DNA of 64,000 bases. Source: a virus. Position numbers and translations under genes: made by a program. The stretch covers positions 1-64,000 of IMG/VR virus record IMGVR_UViG_3300042310_000541, one strand, 5' to 3'. How positions within the stretch are numbered: position 1 is the stretch's first letter; every line of letters starts with the position of its first letter. The notes below the pieces were generated by a model, which did not search any database, had not been told where the DNA came from, and was given only the letters and a program-made list of their open reading frames with translations. Shown here piece after piece: positions 54,849-63,432 of this stretch.

Positions 54849-55346
54849 ATGGACAAAAAAAAATTATTAAATGACAAAGTTGTAAAAGCTTTAAATTATA
54901 GAATACAACAAGAAGAGCAATCTTCAAGAATTTATGAACAAATGTCTTTATGGCTTAACAATAAAGGTATTTTAAATTGTTCAGAATTATATAAAAGGTA
55001 TGCTGATGAAGAATTAAAGCATTCTCAAATTGCTAAAAACTATTTATTAGATTATGGATATACTCCAGTTTTAGCTGCATTGCAATCTCCTGCAATGGAT
55101 TTAAAAACTTTAACTGATGTATTTGAAACAACTTTAGAGCATGAATTATTGATAACTAAACAATGTGAAGAATTAGCATCTGAAGCATTGAAAGAAAGTA
55201 ATCATGTTCTTTATAGTTTAGCATTAAAATACTGCTCAGAACAACAAGAAGAAATAGGCAAGGCTATTACATTAATTGATATTAACAAACTAAGCAATGA
55301 TGTACTTGTTGTAGATCATTACATTGGTGATAAACTATTAGGATAA
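54849..55346 (+). CDS. Ferritin with complete ferroxidase centre (165 aa)
   Basis: This gene encodes an iron-storage ferritin of the bacterial FtnA type. Against E. coli FtnA the offset is a constant five residues. E22, E55, H58, E99, Q132 and E135 replace the ferroxidase residues E17, E50, H53, E94, Q127 and E130, and E54, E131 and E134 match the third iron site (E49, E126, E129). Flanking motifs also agree (YEQMSLWL; ADEELKHSQ; LEHELLIT; SEQQEE). Length and the four-helix pattern are normal, so 24-mer assembly is expected. I chose ATG 54849 rather than the upstream TTG. It sits 8 nt after the giant RNA polymerase gene and 1 nt before the next giant gene, so it belongs to the virion operon. 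Role in infection unknown. Confidence 0.9.
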   Translation: MDKKKLLNDKVVKALNYRIQQEEQSSRIYEQMSLWLNNKGILNCSELYKRYADEELKHSQIAKNYLLDYGYTPVLAALQSPAMDLKTLTDVFETTLEHELLITKQCEELASEALKESNHVLYSLALKYCSEQQEEIGKAITLIDINKLSNDVLVVDHYIGDKLLG

Positions 55347-55347
55347 T

Positions 55348-58300
55348 ATGATTAGCTGTCCTTTAAAATCATTGCAGCAGTGGAAAGATCTTGTTAATAT
55401 TTATGGAGAAAATAAAGCTACAGGATTGTGGGTTAAATATGAAGGTTATCCTCCTGATTATCTTTATTCTCCAAAGCAAATTGAACCTATTCCTTTAAAT
55501 GAAGAGTCTGAAGCTATATATAAACAATACAATCTTATAAACAAAAATGGAGGAATAAAGAACTTTTTGTCAATGAAAACTGCTAATAAATTTGCAGCTT
55601 CATTAAATCAAAGTCCTAATTATTCTTTTTATGTAAGAAATACTCCCGGTGGAATAAAGATATTATTGTATCCTAAAAAAGTTGTTGAAGAAAAAAAAGT
55701 TGAGGAGCCTATTAATAGAAATGGAATTCAAGGTACTTTATTTAGTAAGTCAAATGTTGAAAAATCAAATTCTGCTGTATCTCAAATTTTAAATAGATTA
55801 AAAAAAGAACTTCCTATTGAAATAGCAAATGCTGTTACAGTATTAAGAAACGTACCAAAAAGTATATTAGGTAAAAATAATTTATTTTTATCTATAAAGA
55901 ATTTTTTAGAAGACAATGGAATAAAAGATGAAATATTAATCAATTGGGTAGGTGTAAACAAAGATTCATTAGGACATCCTAAAAATTTAAAATCAGAACA
56001 GCAAATATTAGATATAATTCAAGAAAGATTAACTAAAAAGCAAAAAGAATCTAATTACAATGAATTTAAAACAAATCCATTAGCTTTGGAGAGTTTTAAA
56101 AATTGGAATAAAGCTTTGGAAAAATATCCATTACCATTTCAAGAAGCAATGCTAACGCATGCATTAAAATGGCTAAATAATCCAGTTAGAAGATCTAAAT
56201 ATGTATTGCAATTAAGCGATGTAGCCTTGCAACAAACCTATGGAATATTAGCAAATAAGCCACATGAGTTAAACAGAATAGGTAAATTATATGACCAAGA
56301 AGTATTAAAAACTGTTTCTGATGCAGTAGGACATGAGCCTTCAGCAAGTGGTAAAGGGTATTGGGTACATATTCCAAGAACTGAGTTAAACACTGTAAGT
56401 CAAGACATTGAGAATGCAAAAAAAGAAATTCAAAAATTAGAGTCTACAACAGCCTTAGATAAATTTAAAAAACGATATACTGATAAAAAAGAAAGCATAG
56501 CTAATACTAAGCATAATATTGAAAAATGGAGTAAACAAGAGGATGCTAAAGATGATGTAATAGCTTCGCAACAAAGATTAAAAATATTAGAAAGTGAATT
56601 AGAAGATATTCTTTTTAACAAGGAAAGTATTGAAAAAAACTATCAAAAAGAATTAGATGATGTTTTATTGTTAAGAAAAAAAGAATTAAAAGAATTAGAG
56701 AGTTTAAAAGATAATGATAATAGTTCTCAATTCAAAGCAAATGTAGAACTACTTAGAAAACTATCTCCTTCTACTTGGTGCACAGCATCAGGTATGGCTT
56801 CTCATTATGTAGAAAATTATGACAATTATTTATTAATTGTTGATGGAGTTACAGTTGCAGGTATTGAAGCTACTAATCAAACTACTTCAGAATATGAAAC
56901 ATTTGACAGGTTTGAATTAAATGGAAATAATTATACAAAAATAGATACATATAGAAAAAATGGTGAAAAAATAACTAAAGAAGACTATAATTTAGCAATA
57001 GAAACAAAGAAAAAAGAAGGTAAAATACAAGTAAAAGAAGTAACCTCAAGAGGTAATAATGGAATAGCATCTATTGACCATTATGATGATATATTAGCTT
57101 TCTTTGAAAAACATAATTTAGATACTAATAATGAGTCTTTAAATAGGGCTAAAAAAGCTAAAGAGAAAGGTAAGGAAGATAAAGACATCTACGAACAGGA
57201 ACCAGAAGATCAGATGTATTACCCTGCATGGGACGAGGGAGATGATAGAGATGATCCAGGTTTAGAATACAGAAGAGAAAGAGAAGAATGGGACAGGGAG
57301 ATGCAAGAAGATTTAAACTGGAGAAATTCAGAAGTTGAAAAATTAAATACTGTAGAAGAAGTTTTACAAAATCCTGATTATTTAGAATTTTTTGAAAATT
57401 TAAAATATGAATTAAAAAATAACGAAGAAATTGCAAGAGAAGGAATAAAATATAACAGTTATTATATAACTTATTTAGATTCAAATTTACCATTTTATAA
57501 TGAGCTTGTTAAAATAGCTCTAGAAGACAATCCAGATGTTTTTCAGTATTTACCACAAGAAGTAAAAGAATTGCCAGATTTAAGAGAAATTTATAATGAA
57601 TATCTTTTAGATAAACATGATGATTTAAATGATCCTTTAGATGACGGTTTGCCTTTTTCAAAAACTGAAAATTCTATACAAGGTTATTATGATCCAAAAA
57701 CAGATAAAGTTGTAATTATAGCTGAAAATACTCCTTTAGAAGAAGCATCTAAAGTTGCAATACATGAAGTAGCTCATAGAGGTATGCTTAGAATGGCTAA
57801 AGAATTAGGTGGAGAAAAAGAATTATTTAATGCTTTAAAATCTGCTGAAAAACAATTAATGGAAAAACTACCTGAGCTTTTAAAAAGAACAGGGCATACT
57901 TCATTAGATAATTTAATGCTTGATTATGGCTTTGACAAAAACTCAGAAGAAGGAAAGTTTAAATTATTGCAAGAACTTGCTGCAAGATGGGCTGAAACAT
58001 TAATAGATAAACCTAAGCCTAGTTGGTGGAAAGATTTATTGCAAAAAATAGGTGATTGGATAAAACAATTTACCGGTAAAGTATTAACAGAAAAAGAAGT
58101 AGATGAATTAATTGGTGGATTTGTTAAATATGGCACTCAAAATTTAAATGACAAAAATTTAAAAAGCAATGCAGAAGCTCAATATAGTAAAAAAAATGAA
58201 GAGCAGGATCCTGTTAAGAAAAAAGAACCTGCTAAAAAAATAGGTAAAATTGAGCAATATTTTCAAACAAGAATTGCTAAGCTTACTAAAGATTACTCAT

Positions 58301-60720
58301 TAGCTAAGAAAGATTCTCAAAAAGAAGCTATTGAAAAAGAACTTGAACTTACAAAACAAAAGTATGCTAAGTCTAAAGAAAAAGATCTTAAAAGAGAAGC
58401 TGAATATGAATTTGGTAAACATTCATTAGAATTAGTTGAACAGAGAATTAATTTTTTATTAAAGGATAAAGGCCAAAGATTTAGCACTGATTTAGAATAT
58501 GTTAATGATGTATTAGATATTTGGTTTGGTATTCCTGATCTTACAAATGAAGTAATAAGACTTAGAGAAAAAACACAAGGACTAAAGGATGATTATTTAT
58601 TAGAAAATGTTCATGATAATACAACAGCAAAAGTAAAACCTACATTAGAGCAAATAAAACAGCAAACAGAAGATATAGGAACTTTTAGAGAATGGACAGG
58701 ATCATTAATTGATGTTGCAAATTATATAGCTTCAACAATAGGTAATATAATCAAGACATCTCAAACTAAAATAGAAAGACAATCTAATGCTATTTTTAGA
58801 GAAATTGAATTAAAGATTGAAGAAGTAAGTAAAACAAAAGATATTAATGAAATTTATAAAGAAATAATATTCTTAAATGAAGATTCTGATACAAAAACAT
58901 TAATACCATTATCTCAATTAAGTAAGGTTTCTCCAGAAGCACAAGAGTTTTATAAATTCTATCAATCAAAGCTTGAAGAATTAATGAAAATTACTCCAAC
59001 TCTAATGAGAAGAAATGATGCTGGAGAGCTTGAAACATTTGTTTTAAACAAGTATTTTATACCAAATGTGTATATAGCTGAAACATTAAAAGAAAAGCTC
59101 TTAAGACAAAGAAAAACACTATTTGGAATTTTCAAAGAAAGAAAGCTTGGAGATACTGTGAAAGATGAAAATCTTAAAGCTGATATAATTGATCTTGAAT
59201 ACATAAAGAAAATACCTTCAAGTGTTAAATCTGATGACTTAGGCCATTCATTATTTATGTTTGCAAAGAGTATGTATCATTACAATGAAATGAGTGATAT
59301 TCTGCCTAAAGTAAGATTATTGCAAAGATCTATATTTGATACAGAATATGTGCAAGGATCAAATCCTAATTCAACTAAAACAGGAAAAGATTCAAAGATG
59401 TGGAACATGGTTGAAGGTTTTATTAAAGCTCAAGTAAAAGGTGAAACTAAAAAAGATGAAGGGAAAAAGGGTTTATATAAAAAAAAGGGGGTAGATGGGG
59501 AGGAAGTTGAAGTTTATTTAGATGCAACCGGATCAATTGATAGCTTATTAAGATGGAATTCATTATTAAGGATTGGTTTATCTCCAATAACAGCATTGGC
59601 CAATGTTAGTTTTGGTAAGATAAGTAATTTCTTTGAAGGATTTGCTGGACAATTTTATACAAGAAAAGATTTAAGAATAGCTGAAAAATTGTTTTGGCAA
59701 CAGAATTTTAATAAAGATTCTGTTATGAATAGAATATTAGCAGATGGTAATATTCTTCAAGAATTAACTGATAAAGAGCAATCTGAAAGCTTAAAAACAT
59801 CAGAAAAAGATTCTATTGATAGATTGTCAGAAATGATGTATTCACCTCAAAAATGGGGAGAAAAATACATTCAATCAAGTACTTTCTTAGCTATAATGCA
59901 TAAGGAAGGATATATTAACTCTGATGGAGAATTAACTGATAGCTATAATGAATTGTCTGATAAATCAAAACAACAACTATTCAATAAAGTTCAGAGAGTA
60001 AATCATATGCTTCATGGAAGATATTCTCCTCAAGAGTCAGGAATAGGTCAGCAAAGTGTTATTTATAGAGCTGCTTCTCAATTTAGGAAATGGATGCCAT
60101 CAGCAATTGAAAATAGATTTGACGCTAAGCATTATGATGAAAGACTTCAAGCAGATATTGAAGGAAGATACAGATCATTTGTAAGAAATTTTGTATTAGA
60201 ATTATTTGTTAAAGGTGATGTCAAATCAGCTTTTTACAATTTAATAATGCCTGTTTTAGATGCAGAAAAAGCATTAGCTTCAGGGTTAAAGCCTCATGAA
60301 ATATACAATATGAGAAAAATGCTTATTGAAACAACTTCTTTTTTAGTTGTTACATTATTGTATGCTGCTGGAACTGCAGGTGATGATGATGATGATAAAG
60401 AATTAAGAAGAAATCCTTTATTCAAAACAACAATGTTAACTTTAAATAGAGTTAGTGGAGATATTGCATTCTTTTATTCTCCAACACAGATAAACAATTT
60501 AGGAGCAAATGCTTTTCCAGTGCAAAAATTAATGAAAGATTTAATAGATATATCTCTTGAAGTTCCAAGATTTTTTACTGACAAAAGTGAGTTTACATCA
60601 GGTATAAATAAAGGCAAAGAAAGGCTTCCTATTAAAGTGTTAGGGTTAATACCGGGAAGCAGACCTGTTACAGATTTTACTAAAATATTTAGTAAATTTG
60701 AACTAGATGAAATAAAATAA
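55348..60720 (+). CDS. Second giant virion protein with HExxH motif (1790 aa)
   Basis: The N-terminus (CPLKSLQQWKDLVNIYGENKATGLW in pieces) resembles openings of large polyvalent phage proteins. A coiled coil spans about 351-455; PSTWCTASGMASHYVENYDNYLL lies near 475, of a kind (TWCT followed by A-x-Y) seen in large polyvalent proteins; an acidic stretch at about 611-640; a zincin motif HEVAH at 806-810; coils at about 960-1030; and near 1665-1685 a hydrophobic stretch next to an acidic DDDDDK, before a C-terminal tail (FPVQKLMKDLID, LPIKVLGLIPGSRP). Probably packaged with and partner to the RNA polymerase protein. Proteolytic activity possible but the substrate is unknown. The stop codon lies within a terminator stem. 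Confidence 0.68.
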   Translation: MISCPLKSLQQWKDLVNIYGENKATGLWVKYEGYPPDYLYSPKQIEPIPLNEESEAIYKQYNLINKNGGIKNFLSMKTANKFAASLNQSPNYSFYVRNTPGGIKILLYPKKVVEEKKVEEPINRNGIQGTLFSKSNVEKSNSAVSQILNRLKKELPIEIANAVTVLRNVPKSILGKNNLFLSIKNFLEDNGIKDEILINWVGVNKDSLGHPKNLKSEQQILDIIQERLTKKQKESNYNEFKTNPLALESFKNWNKALEKYPLPFQEAMLTHALKWLNNPVRRSKYVLQLSDVALQQTYGILANKPHELNRIGKLYDQEVLKTVSDAVGHEPSASGKGYWVHIPRTELNTVSQDIENAKKEIQKLESTTALDKFKKRYTDKKESIANTKHNIEKWSKQEDAKDDVIASQQRLKILESELEDILFNKESIEKNYQKELDDVLLLRKKELKELESLKDNDNSSQFKANVELLRKLSPSTWCTASGMASHYVENYDNYLLIVDGVTVAGIEATNQTTSEYETFDRFELNGNNYTKIDTYRKNGEKITKEDYNLAIETKKKEGKIQVKEVTSRGNNGIASIDHYDDILAFFEKHNLDTNNESLNRAKKAKEKGKEDKDIYEQEPEDQMYYPAWDEGDDRDDPGLEYRREREEWDREMQEDLNWRNSEVEKLNTVEEVLQNPDYLEFFENLKYELKNNEEIAREGIKYNSYYITYLDSNLPFYNELVKIALEDNPDVFQYLPQEVKELPDLREIYNEYLLDKHDDLNDPLDDGLPFSKTENSIQGYYDPKTDKVVIIAENTPLEEASKVAIHEVAHRGMLRMAKELGGEKELFNALKSAEKQLMEKLPELLKRTGHTSLDNLMLDYGFDKNSEEGKFKLLQELAARWAETLIDKPKPSWWKDLLQKIGDWIKQFTGKVLTEKEVDELIGGFVKYGTQNLNDKNLKSNAEAQYSKKNEEQDPVKKKEPAKKIGKIEQYFQTRIAKLTKDYSLAKKDSQKEAIEKELELTKQKYAKSKEKDLKREAEYEFGKHSLELVEQRINFLLKDKGQRFSTDLEYVNDVLDIWFGIPDLTNEVIRLREKTQGLKDDYLLENVHDNTTAKVKPTLEQIKQQTEDIGTFREWTGSLIDVANYIASTIGNIIKTSQTKIERQSNAIFREIELKIEEVSKTKDINEIYKEIIFLNEDSDTKTLIPLSQLSKVSPEAQEFYKFYQSKLEELMKITPTLMRRNDAGELETFVLNKYFIPNVYIAETLKEKLLRQRKTLFGIFKERKLGDTVKDENLKADIIDLEYIKKIPSSVKSDDLGHSLFMFAKSMYHYNEMSDILPKVRLLQRSIFDTEYVQGSNPNSTKTGKDSKMWNMVEGFIKAQVKGETKKDEGKKGLYKKKGVDGEEVEVYLDATGSIDSLLRWNSLLRIGLSPITALANVSFGKISNFFEGFAGQFYTRKDLRIAEKLFWQQNFNKDSVMNRILADGNILQELTDKEQSESLKTSEKDSIDRLSEMMYSPQKWGEKYIQSSTFLAIMHKEGYINSDGELTDSYNELSDKSKQQLFNKVQRVNHMLHGRYSPQESGIGQQSVIYRAASQFRKWMPSAIENRFDAKHYDERLQADIEGRYRSFVRNFVLELFVKGDVKSAFYNLIMPVLDAEKALASGLKPHEIYNMRKMLIETTSFLVVTLLYAAGTAGDDDDDKELRRNPLFKTTMLTLNRVSGDIAFFYSPTQINNLGANAFPVQKLMKDLIDISLEVPRFFTDKSEFTSGINKGKERLPIKVLGLIPGSRPVTDFTKIFSKFELDEIK

Positions 60721-60747
60721 GCCAGAAATTAATCTGGCTTAGTTTTT
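60718..60747. terminator. Bidirectional terminator between convergent operons
   Basis: TAAGCCAGA (60718-60726) pairs with TCTGGCTTA (60733-60741) around the loop AATTAA: nine base pairs. The plus strand continues GTTTTT; read from the minus strand the hairpin is followed by ATTTTATT, so it would end both the virion operon and the leftward metabolism operon, whose last gene stops at 60746. The stem includes the TAA stop of the 1790-residue gene. Confidence 0.85.
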
Positions 60748-61039
60748 AATCTAAACTTTTAGTAATTATATCTAATAAATTAAAATAATTTGAAATGTAT
60801 TTTTCTATATTAGAATCAATATTATGATCAACACCTGAAAGCACTTCATTTAAATTAGTGTAAAATCTACATGAATTAAACTTTAATTTAATTTGTGTGT
60901 ATTTAAAACCATTTATTTTAATAAGTTGCTGAAATTGATTGTCTAAATAATTAGTTATAGAAGGATCATCTATATCAAGACCATAATGACCTTCTTCTAA
61001 ATAATCTTTATACTTTGTGTTAAATTCTTTTGATGTCAT
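60746..61039 (-). CDS. Conserved hypothetical phage protein (97 aa)
   Basis: The YLEEGHYGLDIDDPSITNYLD segment (about 13-33, in pieces) followed by YTQIKLKFNSCRFYTNL (about 47-63) is a pattern I recall in short Bacteroidota phage proteins of unknown function. No cysteine cluster, membrane segment or catalytic motif. It is the last gene of the leftward operon, 5 nt after the ligase gene and directly before the bidirectional terminator. Confidence 0.6.
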   Translation of the reverse strand: MTSKEFNTKYKDYLEEGHYGLDIDDPSITNYLDNQFQQLIKINGFKYTQIKLKFNSCRFYTNLNEVLSGVDHNIDSNIEKYISNYFNLLDIITKSLD

Positions 61040-61044
61040 ATTTT

Positions 61045-62139
61045 TTATCTATCAATGTGAATACCAATCATTACTGGAAACCTTGGATTACCATCATCTG
61101 TCCACTCAAAAAATCTAATATTAGCTAATTTGCCAATATATAAATGCTTGTTAGCTAATAAATCAACTCTATCTTCATGAGACATTTTAACACCGGCTTT
61201 AAATATAGAAGAAGATACACCTGAAAGCTTATTGACTGAATACTTTAGTAAAGGAGTTCCATGCAATGAATTAGCATCATTAGGCAATATATCAATAATT
61301 TCTGCATCTAAATCTTGAAAGTTTTTGTACTTTAACAAGTTAGAACTTCTTCCATTAATTTTATATTCTGAGTTTCCCCATCTAATAATAGAACCTTCAT
61401 ATCCATTTGATATATATGAATTATGAAATGAATTAATTTCTTTATCATTTAAAATAGACATAGTTGTTACTATTTCAGTATTTTGTATTCCTTCAATTAA
61501 TTTTTGAGCTTTATTAAATCTTTTAGTAAAGTTTTCTTCAATTATACAATCATAAACATTGTATTTTATCTTTTCAGTTATTCCACTTCTATATTTTTTT
61601 ATAGCTTTCATATTTTCTTGAAAAGTTCCTAATTCCATTGAATATAATTCTCCATCTAAAATACAGTCTTCCATAATAAAAGATAAAGATAGTTTAATAT
61701 GATCCATATTTTCAATTACCTTACCATCTCTAGAAATCAATTTAACTACATTATTTTTTATAAAAGCTAAACATCTTTGGCCATCTAATTTAGGTTGAAT
61801 ATAAACTTTGTCTTTTATCCAATCAATTTTATGCTTTTCATCATCATAAGATTTAGCTAACATTGGAAGTATTACTACTTCAGTTTTAGCTTCTTCTATT
61901 GTTTCAAAATAACCTTCAGTTAATTTACCTTTATATTCACTTTCAAGCTCTAGTAATGCTTGTTCTTCAGGACTAGTTTCATTAGATTTACCTATATTTT
62001 TAGGCTTACATTGCTTAGAATGTTGAACTAATTTTCCACCTAAAATACCTGCTTCTTGTATTAAAATACCATCTTCTGTCCAAATATTCCATACTCTAAT
62101 CTTAGATTTAGAGTCAAGCTTGTATAATGTTTTTTCCAT
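61045..62139 (-). CDS. ATP-dependent DNA ligase with WGR-like N-terminal domain (364 aa)
   Basis: The nucleotidyltransferase core shows motif I QPKLDGQR with K117 as the adenylated lysine, motif III LDGELYS (161-167) with its Asp/Glu, motif IV EGSIIRW, and motif V LLKYK. The end (FEWTDDGNPRFPVM) is the OB-fold that closes on DNA. Residues 1-80 (RVWNIWTEDGILIQEAGILGGK) match the WGR type, found in PARPs and some phage ligases, where it can bind nucleic acid or the adenylate. The enzyme seals nicks in replicating phage DNA. The start ATG 62139 lies behind a 155-nt non-coding region, the longest gap in the leftward operon. Confidence 0.82.
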   Translation of the reverse strand: MEKTLYKLDSKSKIRVWNIWTEDGILIQEAGILGGKLVQHSKQCKPKNIGKSNETSPEEQALLELESEYKGKLTEGYFETIEEAKTEVVILPMLAKSYDDEKHKIDWIKDKVYIQPKLDGQRCLAFIKNNVVKLISRDGKVIENMDHIKLSLSFIMEDCILDGELYSMELGTFQENMKAIKKYRSGITEKIKYNVYDCIIEENFTKRFNKAQKLIEGIQNTEIVTTMSILNDKEINSFHNSYISNGYEGSIIRWGNSEYKINGRSSNLLKYKNFQDLDAEIIDILPNDANSLHGTPLLKYSVNKLSGVSSSIFKAGVKMSHEDRVDLLANKHLYIGKLANIRFFEWTDDGNPRFPVMIGIHIDR

Positions 62140-62294
62140 ATTATTATTTTAAAAAATTGCCAGGCGACTTTAGCTTCCTGGATTAATATAAGCACACTAT
62201 TATACTATCTTATATAGCTATCTGATATTAACTTCTAGCTGCTAATCAGAGAACTCAATAATTGAATGAACTTAATCATATTATTGGTGCAATT
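62140..62294 (-). other. Non-coding gap in the leftward operon with hairpin potential
   Basis: The only gap above 60 nt in this operon. On the minus strand it includes TCTGAT...ATCAGA arms, a TCAATTATTGA palindrome, and CCAGG (aagctaaagtcg) CCTGG followed by CAATTTTTT just before the ligase start. These could form an attenuator, a structured leader or a small RNA. No small open frame or clear -33/-7 promoter found. I found no tRNA cloverleaf in it. Confidence 0.4.
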
Positions 62295-63098
62295 TTATTC
62301 TAAATCCTTAAGATTAAATATTCTTTTATAGCCTACTTCATATCTTTGATTATGTGGAGCATCAAAAAGAAAACAGCATATGCCGGCTTTATTAAGGTCA
62401 ATAAAATTTTCAAACCTATCATCAACAAACAATTCAATTCCACTTTTCTTAGCCATTTCAACCTTACTTTCATTGTGGCCTATTGAATAAACAGGCATGC
62501 ATGGAAAACCATTTTTATCTAACCATTCTTCTGTCCATTCTTTAGGAATTGACCTGGATGTGATGTAACAATGTGGTTCAAAATGTATATCTGAAGGTTT
62601 TGTTTTAACAGGAATAGACATCCAAAACTCTTTATCATCTTTAACAAGATCAAATTTGTCTTTAATGTGTCTGTCAAAATTCCAAACTTCAGGAACTTCT
62701 TGTCCATATCTCTTGGTCCAATGAGAAATAAAATCAGCTAATACCTCATCTATATCTAATCCTATTTTAGGTCTAGATAAATAAGTGTGAAGTCTATTGT
62801 CAAATTCCGGCCTGTACTTATAATAACTAATTAGCGCCATTGCATTCCAGGCTACATGAGCTATGTGCAATAAATTAGTTTCTTCATCAAAGTCAACACC
62901 TTGTTTAAATTTAGCTAAATGTCTTTCAAGTGAAGCAACAGTGCTCATCCAAGGAAGTCCTAATAGCCAATTATTTGGAGCATACTTTTTTGCACCTTTT
63001 GTGAACACTTCTGCTAATTTTTCAATAGCAAAAGGTTCCAAAAGATCATATCTTATTTTTCCAGAATTAAAACGTAGTCCTATTTCTTTATTTTCCAT
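62295..63098 (-). CDS. DUF5664 (MazG-like) - HAD nucleotidase fusion (267 aa)
   Basis: Residues 1-100 carry GLRFNSGKIRYDLL, KGAKKYAPNNW, ERHLAKF and LLHIAHVAWNAMAL, the pattern of the DUF5664/dATP-dGTP diphosphohydrolase-type phage domain. From about 112 begins a HAD-type 5'-nucleotidase with LDIDEVLADF, giving D115 and D117 as nucleophile and general acid, a later YITSRS strand, and C-terminal FVDDRFENF. HAD nucleotidases of this sort dephosphorylate deoxynucleotides. As a fusion it probably converts dNTP or dNMP pools, together with the neighbouring MazG and reductase. Which nucleotide each half uses cannot be read from sequence. Confidence 0.75.
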   Translation of the reverse strand: MENKEIGLRFNSGKIRYDLLEPFAIEKLAEVFTKGAKKYAPNNWLLGLPWMSTVASLERHLAKFKQGVDFDEETNLLHIAHVAWNAMALISYYKYRPEFDNRLHTYLSRPKIGLDIDEVLADFISHWTKRYGQEVPEVWNFDRHIKDKFDLVKDDKEFWMSIPVKTKPSDIHFEPHCYITSRSIPKEWTEEWLDKNGFPCMPVYSIGHNESKVEMAKKSGIELFVDDRFENFIDLNKAGICCFLFDAPHNQRYEVGYKRIFNLKDLE

Positions 63099-63104
63099 TG
63101 TTAA

Positions 63105-63431
63105 TTACCTATTATCTCCAGAGCCACTTATGACATTTCTAGCTTGACGATCTCTAAGCTTTGCAATGTTATTTGCAGCAATATCTTCAAGACTTAAACC
63201 TAAATCTCTTGCTAATGCTGCACAATACCATAACACATCTCCAATTTCATCACCTATCTTTGCATTAAGTTCAGGAGTAAATATTCCGCCATTATCTCTT
63301 AATACTTTCTTAACTTTTCCTTGAACTTCTCCAGCTTCATTTCCTAAGCCTAATGCAGGATAAATTATTAATTGCCCTTCTCCATAAACTGCAGTAACAG
63401 TTGCTTCTTCTTGATATTTTTTAAATTCCAT
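63105..63431 (-). CDS. MazG-like nucleotide pyrophosphohydrolase (108 aa)
   Basis: The motif NEAGE (31-35) and DEIGD (61-65) provide E32, E35, E62 and D65, the ExxE...ExxD metal-binding set of all-alpha NTP pyrophosphatases; 'GDEIGDVLWYCAALA' is typical. These enzymes hydrolyse non-canonical or regulatory nucleotides (dUTP, (p)ppGpp relatives, modified dNTPs) and occur in many phages. It lies 6 nt upstream of the DUF5664 fusion gene in the leftward operon, and 1 nt after the reductase gene ends, so it is cotranscribed with both. Confidence 0.8.
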   Translation of the reverse strand: MEFKKYQEEATVTAVYGEGQLIIYPALGLGNEAGEVQGKVKKVLRDNGGIFTPELNAKIGDEIGDVLWYCAALARDLGLSLEDIAANNIAKLRDRQARNVISGSGDNR

Positions 63432-63432
63432 A

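Noticed and set aside
62140-62294. tRNA gene on either strand
   Set aside because: No seven-base acceptor stem with matching T-arm; the hairpin arms present do not form a cloverleaf.
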